Part shown: piece by piece, positions 50,147 through 59,182 of the stretch
Layout: the number at the start of each line of letters is the position of its first letter
Position numbering within the stretch: the stretch's first letter is position 1
Source: Psychrobacillus lasiicapitis
GTDB taxonomy: Bacteria > Bacillota > Bacilli > Bacillales_A > Planococcaceae
Length of the DNA stretch: 64,000 bases
Assembly (NCBI RefSeq): GCF_006861795.1
Contig: NZ_VDGH01000001.1
Location: forward strand, 518,182-582,181
Direction of reading: 5' to 3'
The notes under the pieces: model-generated
Told to the model about the DNA's origin: nothing
What the model saw: only the letters and a program-made list of their open reading frames with translations
Database searches by the model: none
Made by a program: the position numbers and the translations under genes

Positions 50147-50482
50147 TTATTCTTCTTCAGTGCTATATGGTCTGATTGTCTTGCCGTTTTTAACCATAGC
50201 CCATTGTTCAATATTGTCCTCTTCATTCAAGTACAATCGATATTCTATTTCGCTTTCCTTATCATCTAACCGTTTCACGAGATACGTTCTTGTTGGCTCC
50301 TTCAATGTGCCATGTGATTGTCTATCCAATACTTTAACCTCAAAACCTAATTTCAACTCGATTTGTTGAACTTCCTTAGATCTTTCAGTCGAGTCCCATA
50401 TACAAAATCCTGCCACCACGAGAAGTACTATTCCTATGCCTATAAACGTAACCCACTTTAAAGGCCCCCTTCTAATTGTCAT
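50147..50482 (-). CDS. Unknown single-helix membrane-anchored protein
   Basis: 111 residues from the ATG at 50482 (GGAGAGG seven bases upstream). The helix is about residues 9-28 with a positively charged N-terminus, followed by an extracytosolic domain of about 80 residues with no family recognised. Confidence 0.7.
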   Translation of the reverse strand: MTIRRGPLKWVTFIGIGIVLLVVAGFCIWDSTERSKEVQQIELKLGFEVKVLDRQSHGTLKEPTRTYLVKRLDDKESEIEYRLYLNEEDNIEQWAMVKNGKTIRPYSTEEE

Positions 50483-50542
50483 CACTTAACCTCTCCTTTC
50501 TTCGAGGATAAATCAACAAAATATATATAAGAAATTCATCTC

Positions 50543-50860
50543 TTACTCATGTAATTCCTTCAACCAGTCAATATACCAGCTAATTGGTAATTCTAATTTT
50601 GACTGATCTATATTTCTTAATTCTTCTTCATTCCAAAACAAATCCCATTGACATTCGATATCCCTTGCAATGCCTTTAACTGGAGAATCATCCTCATTCA
50701 ATTCCTTGCTATCATCATCAAAAGCCATCGTTAAATTATCGCACCACATAGCAAAATCATATTGGGAAAATTCGTTTCCTTTCCTATAGACAGTATTTAA
50801 CAATGTTCTAAAATTTTCAGATGTATATGGCAGTTTTTGCTGGTTTCGTTCCAATCCCAA
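50543..50860 (-). CDS. Hypothetical protein, start unclear
   Basis: 105 residues, soluble and acidic, rich in Trp and Asp. The frame begins at a TTG with no close ribosome binding site. A better site (GAGGGATGG) precedes an ATG in another frame that would read MDWDWNETS before stopping. This suggests that a one-base change has moved the true start out of frame. No family recognised. Confidence 0.55.
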   Translation of the reverse strand: MGLERNQQKLPYTSENFRTLLNTVYRKGNEFSQYDFAMWCDNLTMAFDDDSKELNEDDSPVKGIARDIECQWDLFWNEEELRNIDQSKLELPISWYIDWLKELHE

Positions 50861-50909
50861 TCCATTTATGAATCCATCCCTCCCTTGTATTGCTTTTTTT
50901 ACAAAAATG

Positions 50910-50937
50910 ATTCAACTAACCTGCTCTTTTCTTTAAA
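50910..50937. repeat. Half copy of the interspersed palindromic repeat
   Basis: TTCAACTAACCTGCTCTTTT followed by CTTTAA matches the left half of the copies at 47.98 and 62.88 kb. Confidence 0.45.
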
Positions 50938-51119
50938 GGGGGGGAAATTATTGCCATTCTGTATCATATTCCGTCTTTGTTTTTTCCTCGCAGTCGGAAC
51001 TTATAGAAATAGACCTAAAATGTTCAAAGGTGATTGTGATATAAGAATGATATAATGGAATTTCGATAATCAATTAGGTTATATTGGTTAAGTGTATAAA
51101 TAAGGAGCTATAAAATAAA

Positions 51120-52016
51120 ATGAATAAGCAATCACAAAAGACCTTATGGGCGCAAGTAGTTAAAACAGGGATCATCAAGTCAAATCTAATTCCAATGGTC
51201 GCAGGATTAATGCTCGCTTTGTTTACCTATCAATACAGTTTTGTAGATAATATTTGGAATATCATTTTTGCATTTTTAGGAACTGCAGCTGTTATTGCAG
51301 CGGCTGGTTCGTTCAATAACATTTACGATCGCGATATCGATGCCATAATGGCTCGTACAAAAGTTCGCCCGACTGTTACTGGCGCCATATCGATTAAGAA
51401 AGTTTTAATAGTCGCAATCTTATTATTAGTAGTCGGATTAATATTATTGTATTTAGCCTCTCCGTTAGCATCTTTACTTGGTTTTTTAGGGGTGTTTTTC
51501 TACGTAGTCCCTTATACAATGTGGACAAAACGTCATACCATTTGGAATACGGAAGTTGGAAGTATTTCAGGTGCAATGCCCCCTTTAATCGGTTGGGCAG
51601 CAGTAGCTCCTGATATTTGGCATCCTGCATGCTGGGCATTATTTTTAATAATGGTCATCTGGCAAATGCCTCACTTTTACGCGATAGCTATTCGTAAGAA
51701 AGATGATTATGCTGCGGCAAAAATCCCGATGCTTCCCGTGGTAAAAGATCGAAAACGGACGTATATCCAAACTAATTTCTATTTAATATTGTTGGTGCTA
51801 TCTAGCTTTTTATTTTTGCCGTTAAGTTTAGGTCTTACCTTGGTTTCACTTGTTTTGGGTCTCTTTTGGTTGTGGTTAAGCTTGTTCGGCACGCGGAAAA
51901 TGGATATGAAAGACTGGTCCAATAAAATGTTTGTATTTTCCTTAGTGCATATGATGGTTATTTACTTTACAGTAATTATTTACTCTGCAATCGGCCTAAT
52001 TTTACAGGCATTTTAA
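51120..52016 (+). CDS. ctaB: Protohaem IX farnesyltransferase (haem O synthase)
   Basis: Membrane prenyltransferase that adds farnesyl to haem B to give haem O for terminal oxidases. 298 residues, about nine helices. The first Asp-rich motif is NNIYDRDIDAIMARTKVRP near residues 66-84, and the second is IRKKDDYAAAKIPML. An AAGGAGC site precedes the ATG. It is not linked to ctaA or ctaCDEF here. Many Bacilli carry a second, stand-alone copy (CtaO in Bacillus subtilis), so this may be the paralogue rather than the main ctaB. Confidence 0.93.
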   Translation: MNKQSQKTLWAQVVKTGIIKSNLIPMVAGLMLALFTYQYSFVDNIWNIIFAFLGTAAVIAAAGSFNNIYDRDIDAIMARTKVRPTVTGAISIKKVLIVAILLLVVGLILLYLASPLASLLGFLGVFFYVVPYTMWTKRHTIWNTEVGSISGAMPPLIGWAAVAPDIWHPACWALFLIMVIWQMPHFYAIAIRKKDDYAAAKIPMLPVVKDRKRTYIQTNFYLILLVLSSFLFLPLSLGLTLVSLVLGLFWLWLSLFGTRKMDMKDWSNKMFVFSLVHMMVIYFTVIIYSAIGLILQAF

Positions 52017-52230
52017 AGATAGGCAGGCTTAATAACTGTTAGTGTATCATCACAGAATAGATTTCTGAGCTACTGGATGTTTCATATAAAAATGGATTTA
52101 AACTAGTTGGGAAGAAGTGAACCTCTCTACCTTGGGGTAGATTGCGTTCCTCCCCTCCTAACTGAAACACCTAACTCCTCTTAAAACTTCGAACAAATAT
52201 AAGCTGTTGAGCCTTTGTTAAAAAAATTGA

Positions 52231-52758
52231 TCAATATTTAAATGAAGGGTTTTCCTTGATATGAAGAAGGATATCCTCTAAATCCGCTGTATGTATGGAA
52301 GTTGTATCATAGAAAAAGCGCTTATCTATTCCTTTACTTTCAAATTCGGTGACTAATTCTAAGCATCTCATACCCATCTGATGTTCTTTTATCCTTAAAG
52401 CATCTCTTCTTAACAGTTCATCTTTATCAACCCATAAAATAACATATCGAATTTCTACATTTGGAACCTCTGCAAAAATCCTTTGAGAAAGTTTTTCTAC
52501 TTCTTCCGGAAAAGCGACATAATCAATGATTACATTTTTATTTGCCTTTACAAAATTGATACTTAAAGCAGCTATATTTTCCCAAACTAACGCAAGGGAT
52601 TTTTCACTTTTCCAAGGTGGAAGATATCCGCCGACAACCATATGATTAATTGAATCCCCTTCAATATAAGCGCTTTGATCAAACTGCTCTGCAAGACCCT
52701 TTGCAGTTGTTGACTTCCCTACTCCTGCAGGTCCAGATATAAGAATAACTTTATTCAT
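52231..52758 (-). CDS. P-loop kinase-like ATPase
   Basis: 175 residues from the ATG at 52758 (AAGGTGG upstream). Walker A GPAGVGKST at residues 8-16, Asp in EGDSINHMV, a possible Walker B in NVIIDYVAF, and the lid-like RRDALRIKEHQMG. Resembles small nucleoside/shikimate-kinase-type proteins, AAA_33 class. Phosphate acceptor unknown. Confidence 0.82.
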   Translation of the reverse strand: MNKVILISGPAGVGKSTTAKGLAEQFDQSAYIEGDSINHMVVGGYLPPWKSEKSLALVWENIAALSINFVKANKNVIIDYVAFPEEVEKLSQRIFAEVPNVEIRYVILWVDKDELLRRDALRIKEHQMGMRCLELVTEFESKGIDKRFFYDTTSIHTADLEDILLHIKENPSFKY

Positions 52759-52833
52759 TGTTTCCACCTTTTTTTATATGTAATTGTGTAGTGTTATCTA
52801 TCATGAAGCTCTTCCTCACCATCAGCTTATAAC

Positions 52834-53049
52834 TTAAGAAGAATTTGTTCTTTGTTCTTTTTTTTGTTTCCTCCGGTGAAAAAAACGCCATATATAAAAG
52901 ATCATCCAAAACACTAATATAGGAATAAACTGATAATTTTGTTCAGTATAAAATATTATAATACTTACTATGATAAACGTCGGTATAGCTAAATAAAACC
53001 AAACTCTTACTTCCTTATTTTTAAAACTTAAATCGAATCGTTCACTCAT
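52834..53049 (-). CDS. Small two-helix membrane protein with basic tail
   Basis: 71 residues; AAAAGGGGGG before the ATG. Helices at about 17-35 and 40-57, then a strongly basic tail (RRKQKKEQR). No family recognised. Confidence 0.65.
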   Translation of the reverse strand: MSERFDLSFKNKEVRVWFYLAIPTFIIVSIIIFYTEQNYQFIPILVFWMIFYIWRFFHRRKQKKEQRTNSS

Positions 53050-53368
53050 ATATATTCCCCCCTTTTATAACCCTTCCCTTATTGCCTTAACACGTATGAA
53101 GGTTTTGGGATTTTGTCAAACATAAAAAAGCTTCTTTTATAACACTAATACGTTTCAAATCATTATAAGTTCCAATATTCAGTAAAATATAATTTTGAAA
53201 ATAACTAGTATGTATCCCTCATGAAAACTTTTGTTAACAAGGTGTATTAAATTCCTCTCTGCTCCTACAATCGTAAATTGATGATTTGTACGTAAAAACA
53301 GACCATCAAAATGATGGCCTGATTTACTAAAGCAAACACTAACCTATTAGCTAAATGGTTACAATCCG
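53050..53368. other. Intergenic stretch with a terminator
   Basis: About 320 bases, AT-rich, with no credible gene. The only feature seen is the hairpin at 53290-53321, which belongs to the VOC gene on its right. Confidence 0.5.
53290..53321 (-). terminator. Terminator behind the VOC gene
   Basis: CAGGCCATCA/TGATGGTCTG stem on the minus strand with one G-U pair, a 3-base loop and then TTTTTACG. Confidence 0.75.
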
Positions 53369-53716
53369 CTATTTCTCCCAAAGCTCGATCAGTCGACCTT
53401 CAGGATCCTTAATCCAAACAAACTTTCCATATTCACTAATCTCTTTTTCCTTTTCAAGATGTACACCAATCTGTTTAAAATGCTCAATAGACTCGTCTAT
53501 ATTTTGTACTTCGAAGTTCAACATCACTTGTTGTTCTTCTGGAAAGTAAGTATCATTTTCCGTAAAAAAAGAAAAGATTGTTTCATTTCCTTCTTCGGGT
53601 TTTATAACGGTTCCATTCCAATTATCTATTTCAATTTGTAACACTTCACTGTACCATTTTTTCACAGCTTCCAGATTCTTAGTTCTCCAAAATATTCCAC
53701 CAAAACCTTTGATCAT
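53369..53716 (-). CDS. VOC (glyoxalase-like) protein
   Basis: 115 residues, GGAGCTTG before the ATG. A single VOC module: GFGGIFWRTKNLEAVKKWYS, a VMLNFEVQNIDESIEHFKQ middle and KFVWIKDPEGRLIELWEK with the C-terminal Glu ligand. Resembles bleomycin/fosfomycin-resistance-type proteins; substrate unknown. Confidence 0.88.
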   Translation of the reverse strand: MIKGFGGIFWRTKNLEAVKKWYSEVLQIEIDNWNGTVIKPEEGNETIFSFFTENDTYFPEEQQVMLNFEVQNIDESIEHFKQIGVHLEKEKEISEYGKFVWIKDPEGRLIELWEK

Positions 53717-53804
53717 CGTTTCAAGCTCCTATCTGTCTTTAAATTTTAGTCTTACCAAGCCTTTCAATATAATTTTAAGCTTTGCTCAGTCTATATTCTT
53801 CCTC

Positions 53805-53906
53805 TTACTCTTCGTGATCTAGTACTTCAATACTGGACAGTTCTTGTGGGAAATCTTTAAATTCCACAATTACACTTTGGGCATCAATTACTAATATTGC
53901 TTTCAT
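53805..53906 (-). pseudogene. N-terminal stub of an isochorismatase-like cysteine hydrolase
   Basis: A 33-codon frame (GGCGGTGGG site before the ATG) whose product MKAILVIDAQSVIVEFKDF matches the first strand and catalytic Asp (IDAQ) of the isochorismatase/cysteine-hydrolase family. It stops after LSSIEVLDHEE, leaving out the Lys and Cys of the catalytic triad. Only the first sixth of the gene remains. Assignment is from motif memory. Confidence 0.5.
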
Positions 53907-54040
53907 ATGCCCACCGCCTGTTTAATTCATTAATAACATCACAATTGTTAATTCGATATCACTGCCCAATTTCCTGCTTTTTGATTATCCTGCACCGCTC
54001 GATGCCCAAGTCGCACAAATAAACGGAAGATATGGAATCT

Positions 54041-54484
54041 TTAATCCCAACAGTTGAAAATTACTTCACCAATTGAACGAGGTTGCCAATAGGCTGCTTG
54101 TTTCAACTCAACTTTTTCTAAATCATGTCCTTTATTGGAGAATGGCAAATCTAATTCCTTTTTTGTCAGGATCGAATAATATTCTGTGAAGCCTTTCGTT
54201 AATGCTGGCAAATCCGTAAATTCAATCACATTCTCTTCCCATTTATTAACGAAGGCAAGATAGGGATAGTATTCATTTAAAAGGATATAAAATAACTCTC
54301 CCTTTAAACGTATATGAACTTTAAAGTAATTATATGGATAAAGAGGACCCTCCCATTTAAGAACCTCACCTTTAACCTCTCTCATTACATCAAAACAATT
54401 TTTTTTGAATAGTTGTCCGTCTATCTTTTCTTCCATATTATCAACAAATCCTGTAATACCTTTGGGAAGTATCAATAAATTCAC
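54041..54484 (-). CDS. Hypothetical cytosolic protein
   Basis: 147 residues, GTG start with a weak AGAAAGG site. Aromatic-rich, no membrane segment, with KVHIRLKGELFYILLNEYYP in the middle and a Trp/Cys end. No family recognised; size and composition recall immunity-like proteins. Confidence 0.65.
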   Translation of the reverse strand: MNLLILPKGITGFVDNMEEKIDGQLFKKNCFDVMREVKGEVLKWEGPLYPYNYFKVHIRLKGELFYILLNEYYPYLAFVNKWEENVIEFTDLPALTKGFTEYYSILTKKELDLPFSNKGHDLEKVELKQAAYWQPRSIGEVIFNCWD

Positions 54485-54556
54485 CTTTCTAGCCTTCTAC
54501 TGTAGATTTCAATATAACAACCGCAAAGCATAATAGACAGCAAATTGAGAAAATTG

Positions 54557-54585
54557 TTGTTAATTAAATAGTGTAATCATATAAT
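54557..54585 (+). promoter_or_regulatory. Sigma-A promoter of the rightward membrane gene
   Basis: TTGTTA (54557-54562), 17-base spacer, TATAAT (54580-54585), ending about 27 bases before the ATG. Confidence 0.8.
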
Positions 54586-54612
54586 TTATTTATAATAAAC
54601 AAAGGAGGATGA

Positions 54613-55065
54613 ATGTATTTGTTTTATGATAAATTCCCCCAAAAAACAATTAATAATATTATAATTTCTCTAACAATTGTCGTTATTATTTTAGTAATAC
54701 TGGGTATAAATTTCAATTTTTATCGCGGTGGTTATTCAATAGAAAATGAAAGCGCTGAAAAAATAACTATTGTAAAAAAATCATTTTTACAAGCAGAACA
54801 ATTTCATTTCGAAATCACTACAGAAAACGCATTGAAAATTGCTCTATTAAAATATAATATTAATCAGTTTGTCTCTTTGTGGTTTGCTAGCCTTCTTGTA
54901 ATTCCATCATTCTTTTTAAGTTTAGCATTTGCTTACAAGAAAAAACTAAAGAAGCATTTTATTGTATTACTAATATTTCTTATAATGATTTTACCATTAG
55001 ATTTTTATGTTCTTATTAACACTCTAGATCAATTAGAAGATGGAATAAATTTTTTAAAAACATAA
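54613..55065 (+). CDS. Three-helix membrane protein, unknown function
   Basis: 150 residues; AGGAGGATGA before the ATG. Helices at about 13-35, 85-108 and 118-140. Between helices 1 and 2 lies an extracytosolic loop with FYRGGYSIENESAEKI. The only plus-strand gene between 52 and 64 kb, with its own strong promoter. Confidence 0.75.
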   Translation: MYLFYDKFPQKTINNIIISLTIVVIILVILGINFNFYRGGYSIENESAEKITIVKKSFLQAEQFHFEITTENALKIALLKYNINQFVSLWFASLLVIPSFFLSLAFAYKKKLKKHFIVLLIFLIMILPLDFYVLINTLDQLEDGINFLKT

Positions 55066-55172
55066 GCCCACTCCCATGGACATTCGATGATTTACCATTG
55101 TGGAAGTAGTTTAAGATGATTTACCAAATAAACTATTAAAGCTTGATTAGGTTTTTAATGAATAACTGTTTT

Positions 55173-55784
55173 TTAAATATCAAGTAAAGGTTTTATATGT
55201 AATAACCCCATATCAACAGCTCTCTCTACGTAACCAACAATTTGATTAAAGGTAAAAACATTCAGATTTTCCTTTACAACTTCTTTTTCATATTCCATAT
55301 CGCCTAATACATAAGGAACGAACTTTTCAACATCTTCCGACTTAACCTCCTCCAATTCTATGATTGCAGGGAAATTACCTAGAGCTTCTTTCAACTCATC
55401 TTTAAAAGCATAATATTCTAATAATTTTCCATTTAATAAGCGGAAATCATTATGGTAAAGAGTTAGTATTTCTTTATTTTCTTCCATCCTGTTTTTCAAC
55501 CAAGGTAGATAGAAACCTTTTAGCCATATATCATCAGCGATTAAATGCGAAAAATATCCTAAAATATATGGATTATCTAAATGAGAACTATATTTATGCA
55601 AAAAACCTTTATAATCCACGCTTCTTGAATAATCCCGTACATCACCATTGAAGAAATGTGATAAGTCTTTATTGGAAACAGCATCGGCTGCAATACCCCC
55701 AAGTAAAAATGAAGGACGATCTTCTATCAAAAGACTTTCTGCAATTCTATTAGCAATAACTAAGTGCATTATTCTTGAACCCAA
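55173..55784 (-). CDS. Zinc-dependent phospholipase C-like/hydrolase protein
   Basis: 203 residues; TTG start. The His/Asp pattern (MHLVIANRIAE, GGIAADAV, HFFNGD, then YFSHLIADDIW) fits the zinc-dependent phospholipase C/S1-P1-like fold that often appears in Bacillales as a small hydrolase. No signal peptide. Activity not proven. Confidence 0.75.
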   Translation of the reverse strand: MGSRIMHLVIANRIAESLLIEDRPSFLLGGIAADAVSNKDLSHFFNGDVRDYSRSVDYKGFLHKYSSHLDNPYILGYFSHLIADDIWLKGFYLPWLKNRMEENKEILTLYHNDFRLLNGKLLEYYAFKDELKEALGNFPAIIELEEVKSEDVEKFVPYVLGDMEYEKEVVKENLNVFTFNQIVGYVERAVDMGLLHIKPLLDI

Positions 55785-55901
55785 AACCTACTCACCCTTT
55801 TGCGTTATTTTACTATTTGTCTATTACAATGATAAAACTCAGACATATATAATATCTTGAATTCCTTCGTTAATCATCTGCCTTTTGTAAAAGAGCATTT
55901 T

Positions 55902-56414
55902 TTAGTCTAAAGAGGTGCCACACTCATTACAGAAACTCGAATCATTTGAACTTACTTGTTTGCAACCACTACAAATACGGACTAGTTTTTCTCCACATTC
56001 ATTACAAAATTTTGCATTAACCGGATTTTGCTGATTACAGTCCGGACAAACCAAAGATTGAGTTGGGACATTTTCCAACTGTAACGCATTAGAAATTTCT
56101 TTCACTCCGGTAGTAGTTTCTTTGGCCAAATAGTTAAATGTATCCTTTGCCACCGGAGCATATTCTCTGCTTTGATACTTCGCAATAGAACCACCAAAAC
56201 CTAAACCCGATAGCATAAATCCTATAAATAGAACAGGGATAGATACAAAAAATAACCAAAAATATTTAGGTTCCTCAAATCCTTGTAATGTAAATAAATC
56301 TATAAAGGCCACAAGCATCATAATTCCCCCTACAATTAGAAGTAAAGGTCCCAAAAACCGGAATAATGAACGTGTATTTCCGTGTTGTTCAGTAATAAAC
56401 TTTTCTTGTTCCAT
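55902..56414 (-). CDS. Membrane protein with C-terminal double zinc ribbon
   Basis: 170 residues, AAAAGGGGG before the ATG. Two helices (about 18-40 and 50-72) are followed by a linker. Two zinc-ribbon pairs end the protein: CPDCNQQNPVNAKFCNECG and CSGCKQVSSNDSSFCNECG. Likely membrane-bound with the ribbons in the cytosol. Function unknown. Confidence 0.85.
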   Translation of the reverse strand: MEQEKFITEQHGNTRSLFRFLGPLLLIVGGIMMLVAFIDLFTLQGFEEPKYFWLFFVSIPVLFIGFMLSGLGFGGSIAKYQSREYAPVAKDTFNYLAKETTTGVKEISNALQLENVPTQSLVCPDCNQQNPVNAKFCNECGEKLVRICSGCKQVSSNDSSFCNECGTSLD

Positions 56415-56494
56415 TATTACTATCCCCCTTTTCCATAACTCTTTATTGAATACATTTATTTTAATAGTTTCAAATTATTCTTTTAAAAATTCAC

Positions 56495-56926
56495 CTAAAC
56501 TTCTGTTTTAATCCGGAAAGTATAAATTCCATCACCTTCATCCCAACTTGCGTGAATGACAAAAATAAATTCTCCTTCTTCCTCAGGTAATGTTAATTCA
56601 TGGGTAGGAGATCTTTTAAGATCCACGCCATTGTTTTCCCAAATACCAAATTCGATTGAAGAAGGTTTGTAGTCAAAGTTAATTGAAATTGTTTTCCCAC
56701 CTAGAACTTCATTCGCTTCCAACTTGTCTACAAGTTCAGCAGGGGATGCCGAGTCAGCATGAACAATTTCTCCATCTTCTGACCACGAATATGTCCCCAT
56801 TACATAGGAGATTTCTTGATTATCAACTGTTATATTCGGATGTGGTGGTTTCAAATCTATATTTTCATTTAATTGGCATCCAATTATAAAAAATATAAAA
56901 ACAAATATCCATAGGCATCTTTTCAT
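56495..56926 (-). CDS. Predicted lipoprotein
   Basis: 143 residues. The signal peptide ends at the lipobox FIIGC, with Cys at residue 17. The body (MGTYSWSEDGEIVHADSAS and ISINFDYKPSSIEFGIWENN) is a beta-rich soluble domain common to small Bacillales lipoproteins; function unknown. Confidence 0.82.
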   Translation of the reverse strand: MKRCLWIFVFIFFIIGCQLNENIDLKPPHPNITVDNQEISYVMGTYSWSEDGEIVHADSASPAELVDKLEANEVLGGKTISINFDYKPSSIEFGIWENNGVDLKRSPTHELTLPEEEGEFIFVIHASWDEGDGIYTFRIKTEV

Positions 56927-57024
56927 TCTAATCCTCGCTCTATAAATGTTAATAATAGCGTTATCATATAAGTATGTAAGGTGCTACGCTTAGTTACTAG
57001 TTACCATTAGCCCTCCAAGACTCT

Positions 57025-57374
57025 CTAATATTCTCTTATTCTCAGTTGTCTCGTAAGTTCTTTAAAAAGAGCAGCATAAGAGTCTTCAAATTTCTTGATA
57101 TATTGTAATAATGCTGACCAATTACCTTCGAGTTATGGATGGATCTGAGTGGTATTTGCAAGTCCATAGAGTTCAATTAAGAATAGAGGGTTTCGTATAT
57201 CAAAAACTCATTATTTAATTTAAATATCATATCAATAACGTCTGGCATGTAATTAAACGCTTCTTCTGCAGACATTCCTTTAGTAATTGTTTCAAAGCAA
57301 TTACTAAAATACCACTCATCGTTATTTAGTTTATCTTCCCATCCCACGTATATTTCTAAAAGCTTACTATCCAT
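57025..57374 (-). pseudogene. Degenerate hypothetical gene with a frameshift and a stop
   Basis: An intact frame of 65 codons (57374-57177) ends in NNEFLIYETLYS. The next frame then continues without a break as LIELYGLANTTQIHP, hits a TAA, and resumes in the same frame as LEGNWSALLQYIKKFEDSYA to a TAG at 57025-57027. Joined, they give about 115 residues of consistent composition. One base insertion near 57175 and one nonsense change would explain it. No family recognised; it also overlaps the end of the next gene upstream. Confidence 0.6.
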
Positions 57375-57562
57375 CCTTTTACTTTTAGTTGTTCAAGCGT
57401 AGTAGCCATAACTTCCACTTTATATTTTTCCTTAAAGTAGCTTAAGATTTCTTCTTTATCACTTTCATCAGAGTTTTCGATATTACTCATATCAATAGCT
57501 AGATATTCCATATCACTGCTCAATAAGCAAAAAATATGTTTATGTATCCGGCAAGCATTCAA
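57356..57562 (-). CDS. Fragmentary hypothetical protein
   Basis: 68 residues in the open frame, or 51 from the inner ATG (MEYLAIDMSN), both with poor ribosome binding sites. The segment YFKEKYKVEVMATTLEQLK resembles the central part of larger Bacillales proteins of about 170 residues that continue beyond this point. Here the frame ends shortly after, so it is probably a remnant. Confidence 0.4.
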   Translation of the reverse strand: MNACRIHKHIFCLLSSDMEYLAIDMSNIENSDESDKEEILSYFKEKYKVEVMATTLEQLKVKGWIVSF

Positions 57563-57620
57563 AACCAGCCAGTATTGCCAATAAAAAACTTTACTAGCAA
57601 GAAAGAACAGCCCATTTCTG

Positions 57621-57983
57621 TTAATTTTCTTTAAAAAACCTAATTAGTAGCCTATCTATTAGGAAGAAGATTGTTGCGTAAACAAATGAGATAAGTAATG
57701 CAGCGACTAGAAAATACATAGCTGTTAAAGAAAATATAAAAGCACAAAGTATGGCACATCCTAAATGTTTTAAATATGACAAACCTATATTCTTACTTAA
57801 GCTAACTGATTCTATCGCCAACGAAGAAAGCACACCAACTATGAAAAGAATAGGAACTGTTACTATACTCACTGCCAATCCTTTAATAAAATAGGAATCA
57901 GAAGCATTATGGAAAAATATTGGCACAATAAAATATCCCATTATTGAAGTAAAAAATGCTGCAAATAATTTTCGGTCAAGCAT
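57621..57983 (-). CDS. Four-helix membrane protein (UPF0715-like)
   Basis: 120 residues from the ATG at 57983 (AGAGAGTGAAG upstream); the frame is open to 58025. Helices at about 7-25, 30-52, 65-90 and 93-112. The layout and segments such as VGVLSSLAIESV are reminiscent of the UPF0715 family and of the neighbour at 58.06 kb, perhaps a tandem paralogue. Weak assignment. Confidence 0.6.
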   Translation of the reverse strand: MLDRKLFAAFFTSIMGYFIVPIFFHNASDSYFIKGLAVSIVTVPILFIVGVLSSLAIESVSLSKNIGLSYLKHLGCAILCAFIFSLTAMYFLVAALLISFVYATIFFLIDRLLIRFFKEN

Positions 57984-58063
57984 ATTAACTTCACTCTCTT
58001 TCCATGTAATGGATACATCCGACATATGAGCTTGTTTATTGGTTTTGCACTTTTCTTTATAAC

Positions 58064-58374
58064 CTAAAACTTTGGGGGTAGAATACGTCTTAAAATTTCA
58101 TCCGCTGCCCAAAAGAAGAAAGAAGTCATTATTCCAGCAATGAAATTTATCTCCCCTTCTCCTTGCCAATAGTTCTCAAAGTGAGAAAACAAATCTCTTG
58201 ATACAAAGATAATGCCGTACACAAATGTATAAAGCATACCAAAAATCAAATGAATGAACAGTGCTACACTTGATCTTTTAAATTCTTTGAGTCGTTTCGT
58301 TAAATAATCAGATAACAAAGTTACCGGAACACCATAAACTATTATAATAAAGTTAGTACGATTACAACGTCCAT
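58064..58374 (-). pseudogene. Small membrane protein gene with a probable 5' frameshift (UPF0715-like)
   Basis: The main frame codes for 84 residues from a TTG at 58318 that lacks a ribosome binding site. The same frame is open further upstream and reads IIIVYGVPVTLLSDYLTKRL, a natural-looking first helix, but contains no start. A start with a fair site exists at ATG 58374 in another frame (MDVVIVLTLL, then stop). A one-base shift in the run TTTATTATAATAG at about 58343-58355 would join the two into a 103-residue protein. Confidence 0.5.
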
Positions 58375-58408
58375 AAGTTCCACTTTTCGATTATTCCAGG
58401 AATACTTT

Positions 58409-59182
58409 CTAAATTATCTCAAACTTTCTTAGTGCAAATTCAATACCATCTTCATCTGATTTTTTGGTAACAAAATCAGCTACATTTTTTAATGTCTCAG
58501 TTGCGTTTCCCATCGCTATACCGATTCCTACTAGCTCCAACATATCAATGTCATTATCGCCATCTCCAAAAGCGATAGCCTCCGATTTATCAATCCCAAA
58601 AAACTCTAAAGTTTTCCTAATAGCTAATGACTTTGATACGTCTTCCATTAAAATGTTCAACACATAGGGATGCCATCTTTTAAATGTTAGATGCGGGAAC
58701 CTTTGAATGTACTTTTCGACCATCTCTTCATTTGCAAACAAACATAATAAGAATACCTCTTGATCAGGTAGGAAATGATTAAATTTAGGGTAATCACTTA
58801 GAGACAATGTTTCTTTTAAGGCTTTTAAAATCTCGGCTTCTATTACACCATTCATACTGAAATCTTCCGTATAGAATGACAATCCGTTATTCTGCAACTT
58901 GGCAAATGACATAATTTCCTGGACTATCTTATTATCCATCGGAACTTTATGAATAACCTCTTGGTTATGCTTCACATATCCCCCATTCGCAGTTATTAAA
59001 GTTTCGATACCCAGCTCCTGTAATTCCGCGCACATGGATAACGGTCTACCTGTTGCTGCTACAACCTTTATCCCTTTACTTTTCAATTTTTTTATCGCTC
59101 TAATAGTACTGTCTGATATGCTGCCATCTTCGTGGTGTGTAATAGTACCGTCAACATCGAAAAAAACAATTTTATAACCCAT
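58409..59182 (-). CDS. Cof-type HAD-IIB phosphatase
   Basis: 257 residues. HAD motif I is FFDVDGT (residues 6-12), motif II is ATGRP, and motif IV is AFGDGDNDIDML. The C2B cap between about 80 and 180 places it in the Cof/sugar-phosphate class. GGGGAG precedes the ATG. Dephosphorylates sugar phosphates or related metabolites; specific substrate unknown. Confidence 0.92.
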   Translation of the reverse strand: MGYKIVFFDVDGTITHHEDGSISDSTIRAIKKLKSKGIKVVAATGRPLSMCAELQELGIETLITANGGYVKHNQEVIHKVPMDNKIVQEIMSFAKLQNNGLSFYTEDFSMNGVIEAEILKALKETLSLSDYPKFNHFLPDQEVFLLCLFANEEMVEKYIQRFPHLTFKRWHPYVLNILMEDVSKSLAIRKTLEFFGIDKSEAIAFGDGDNDIDMLELVGIGIAMGNATETLKNVADFVTKKSDEDGIEFALRKFEII

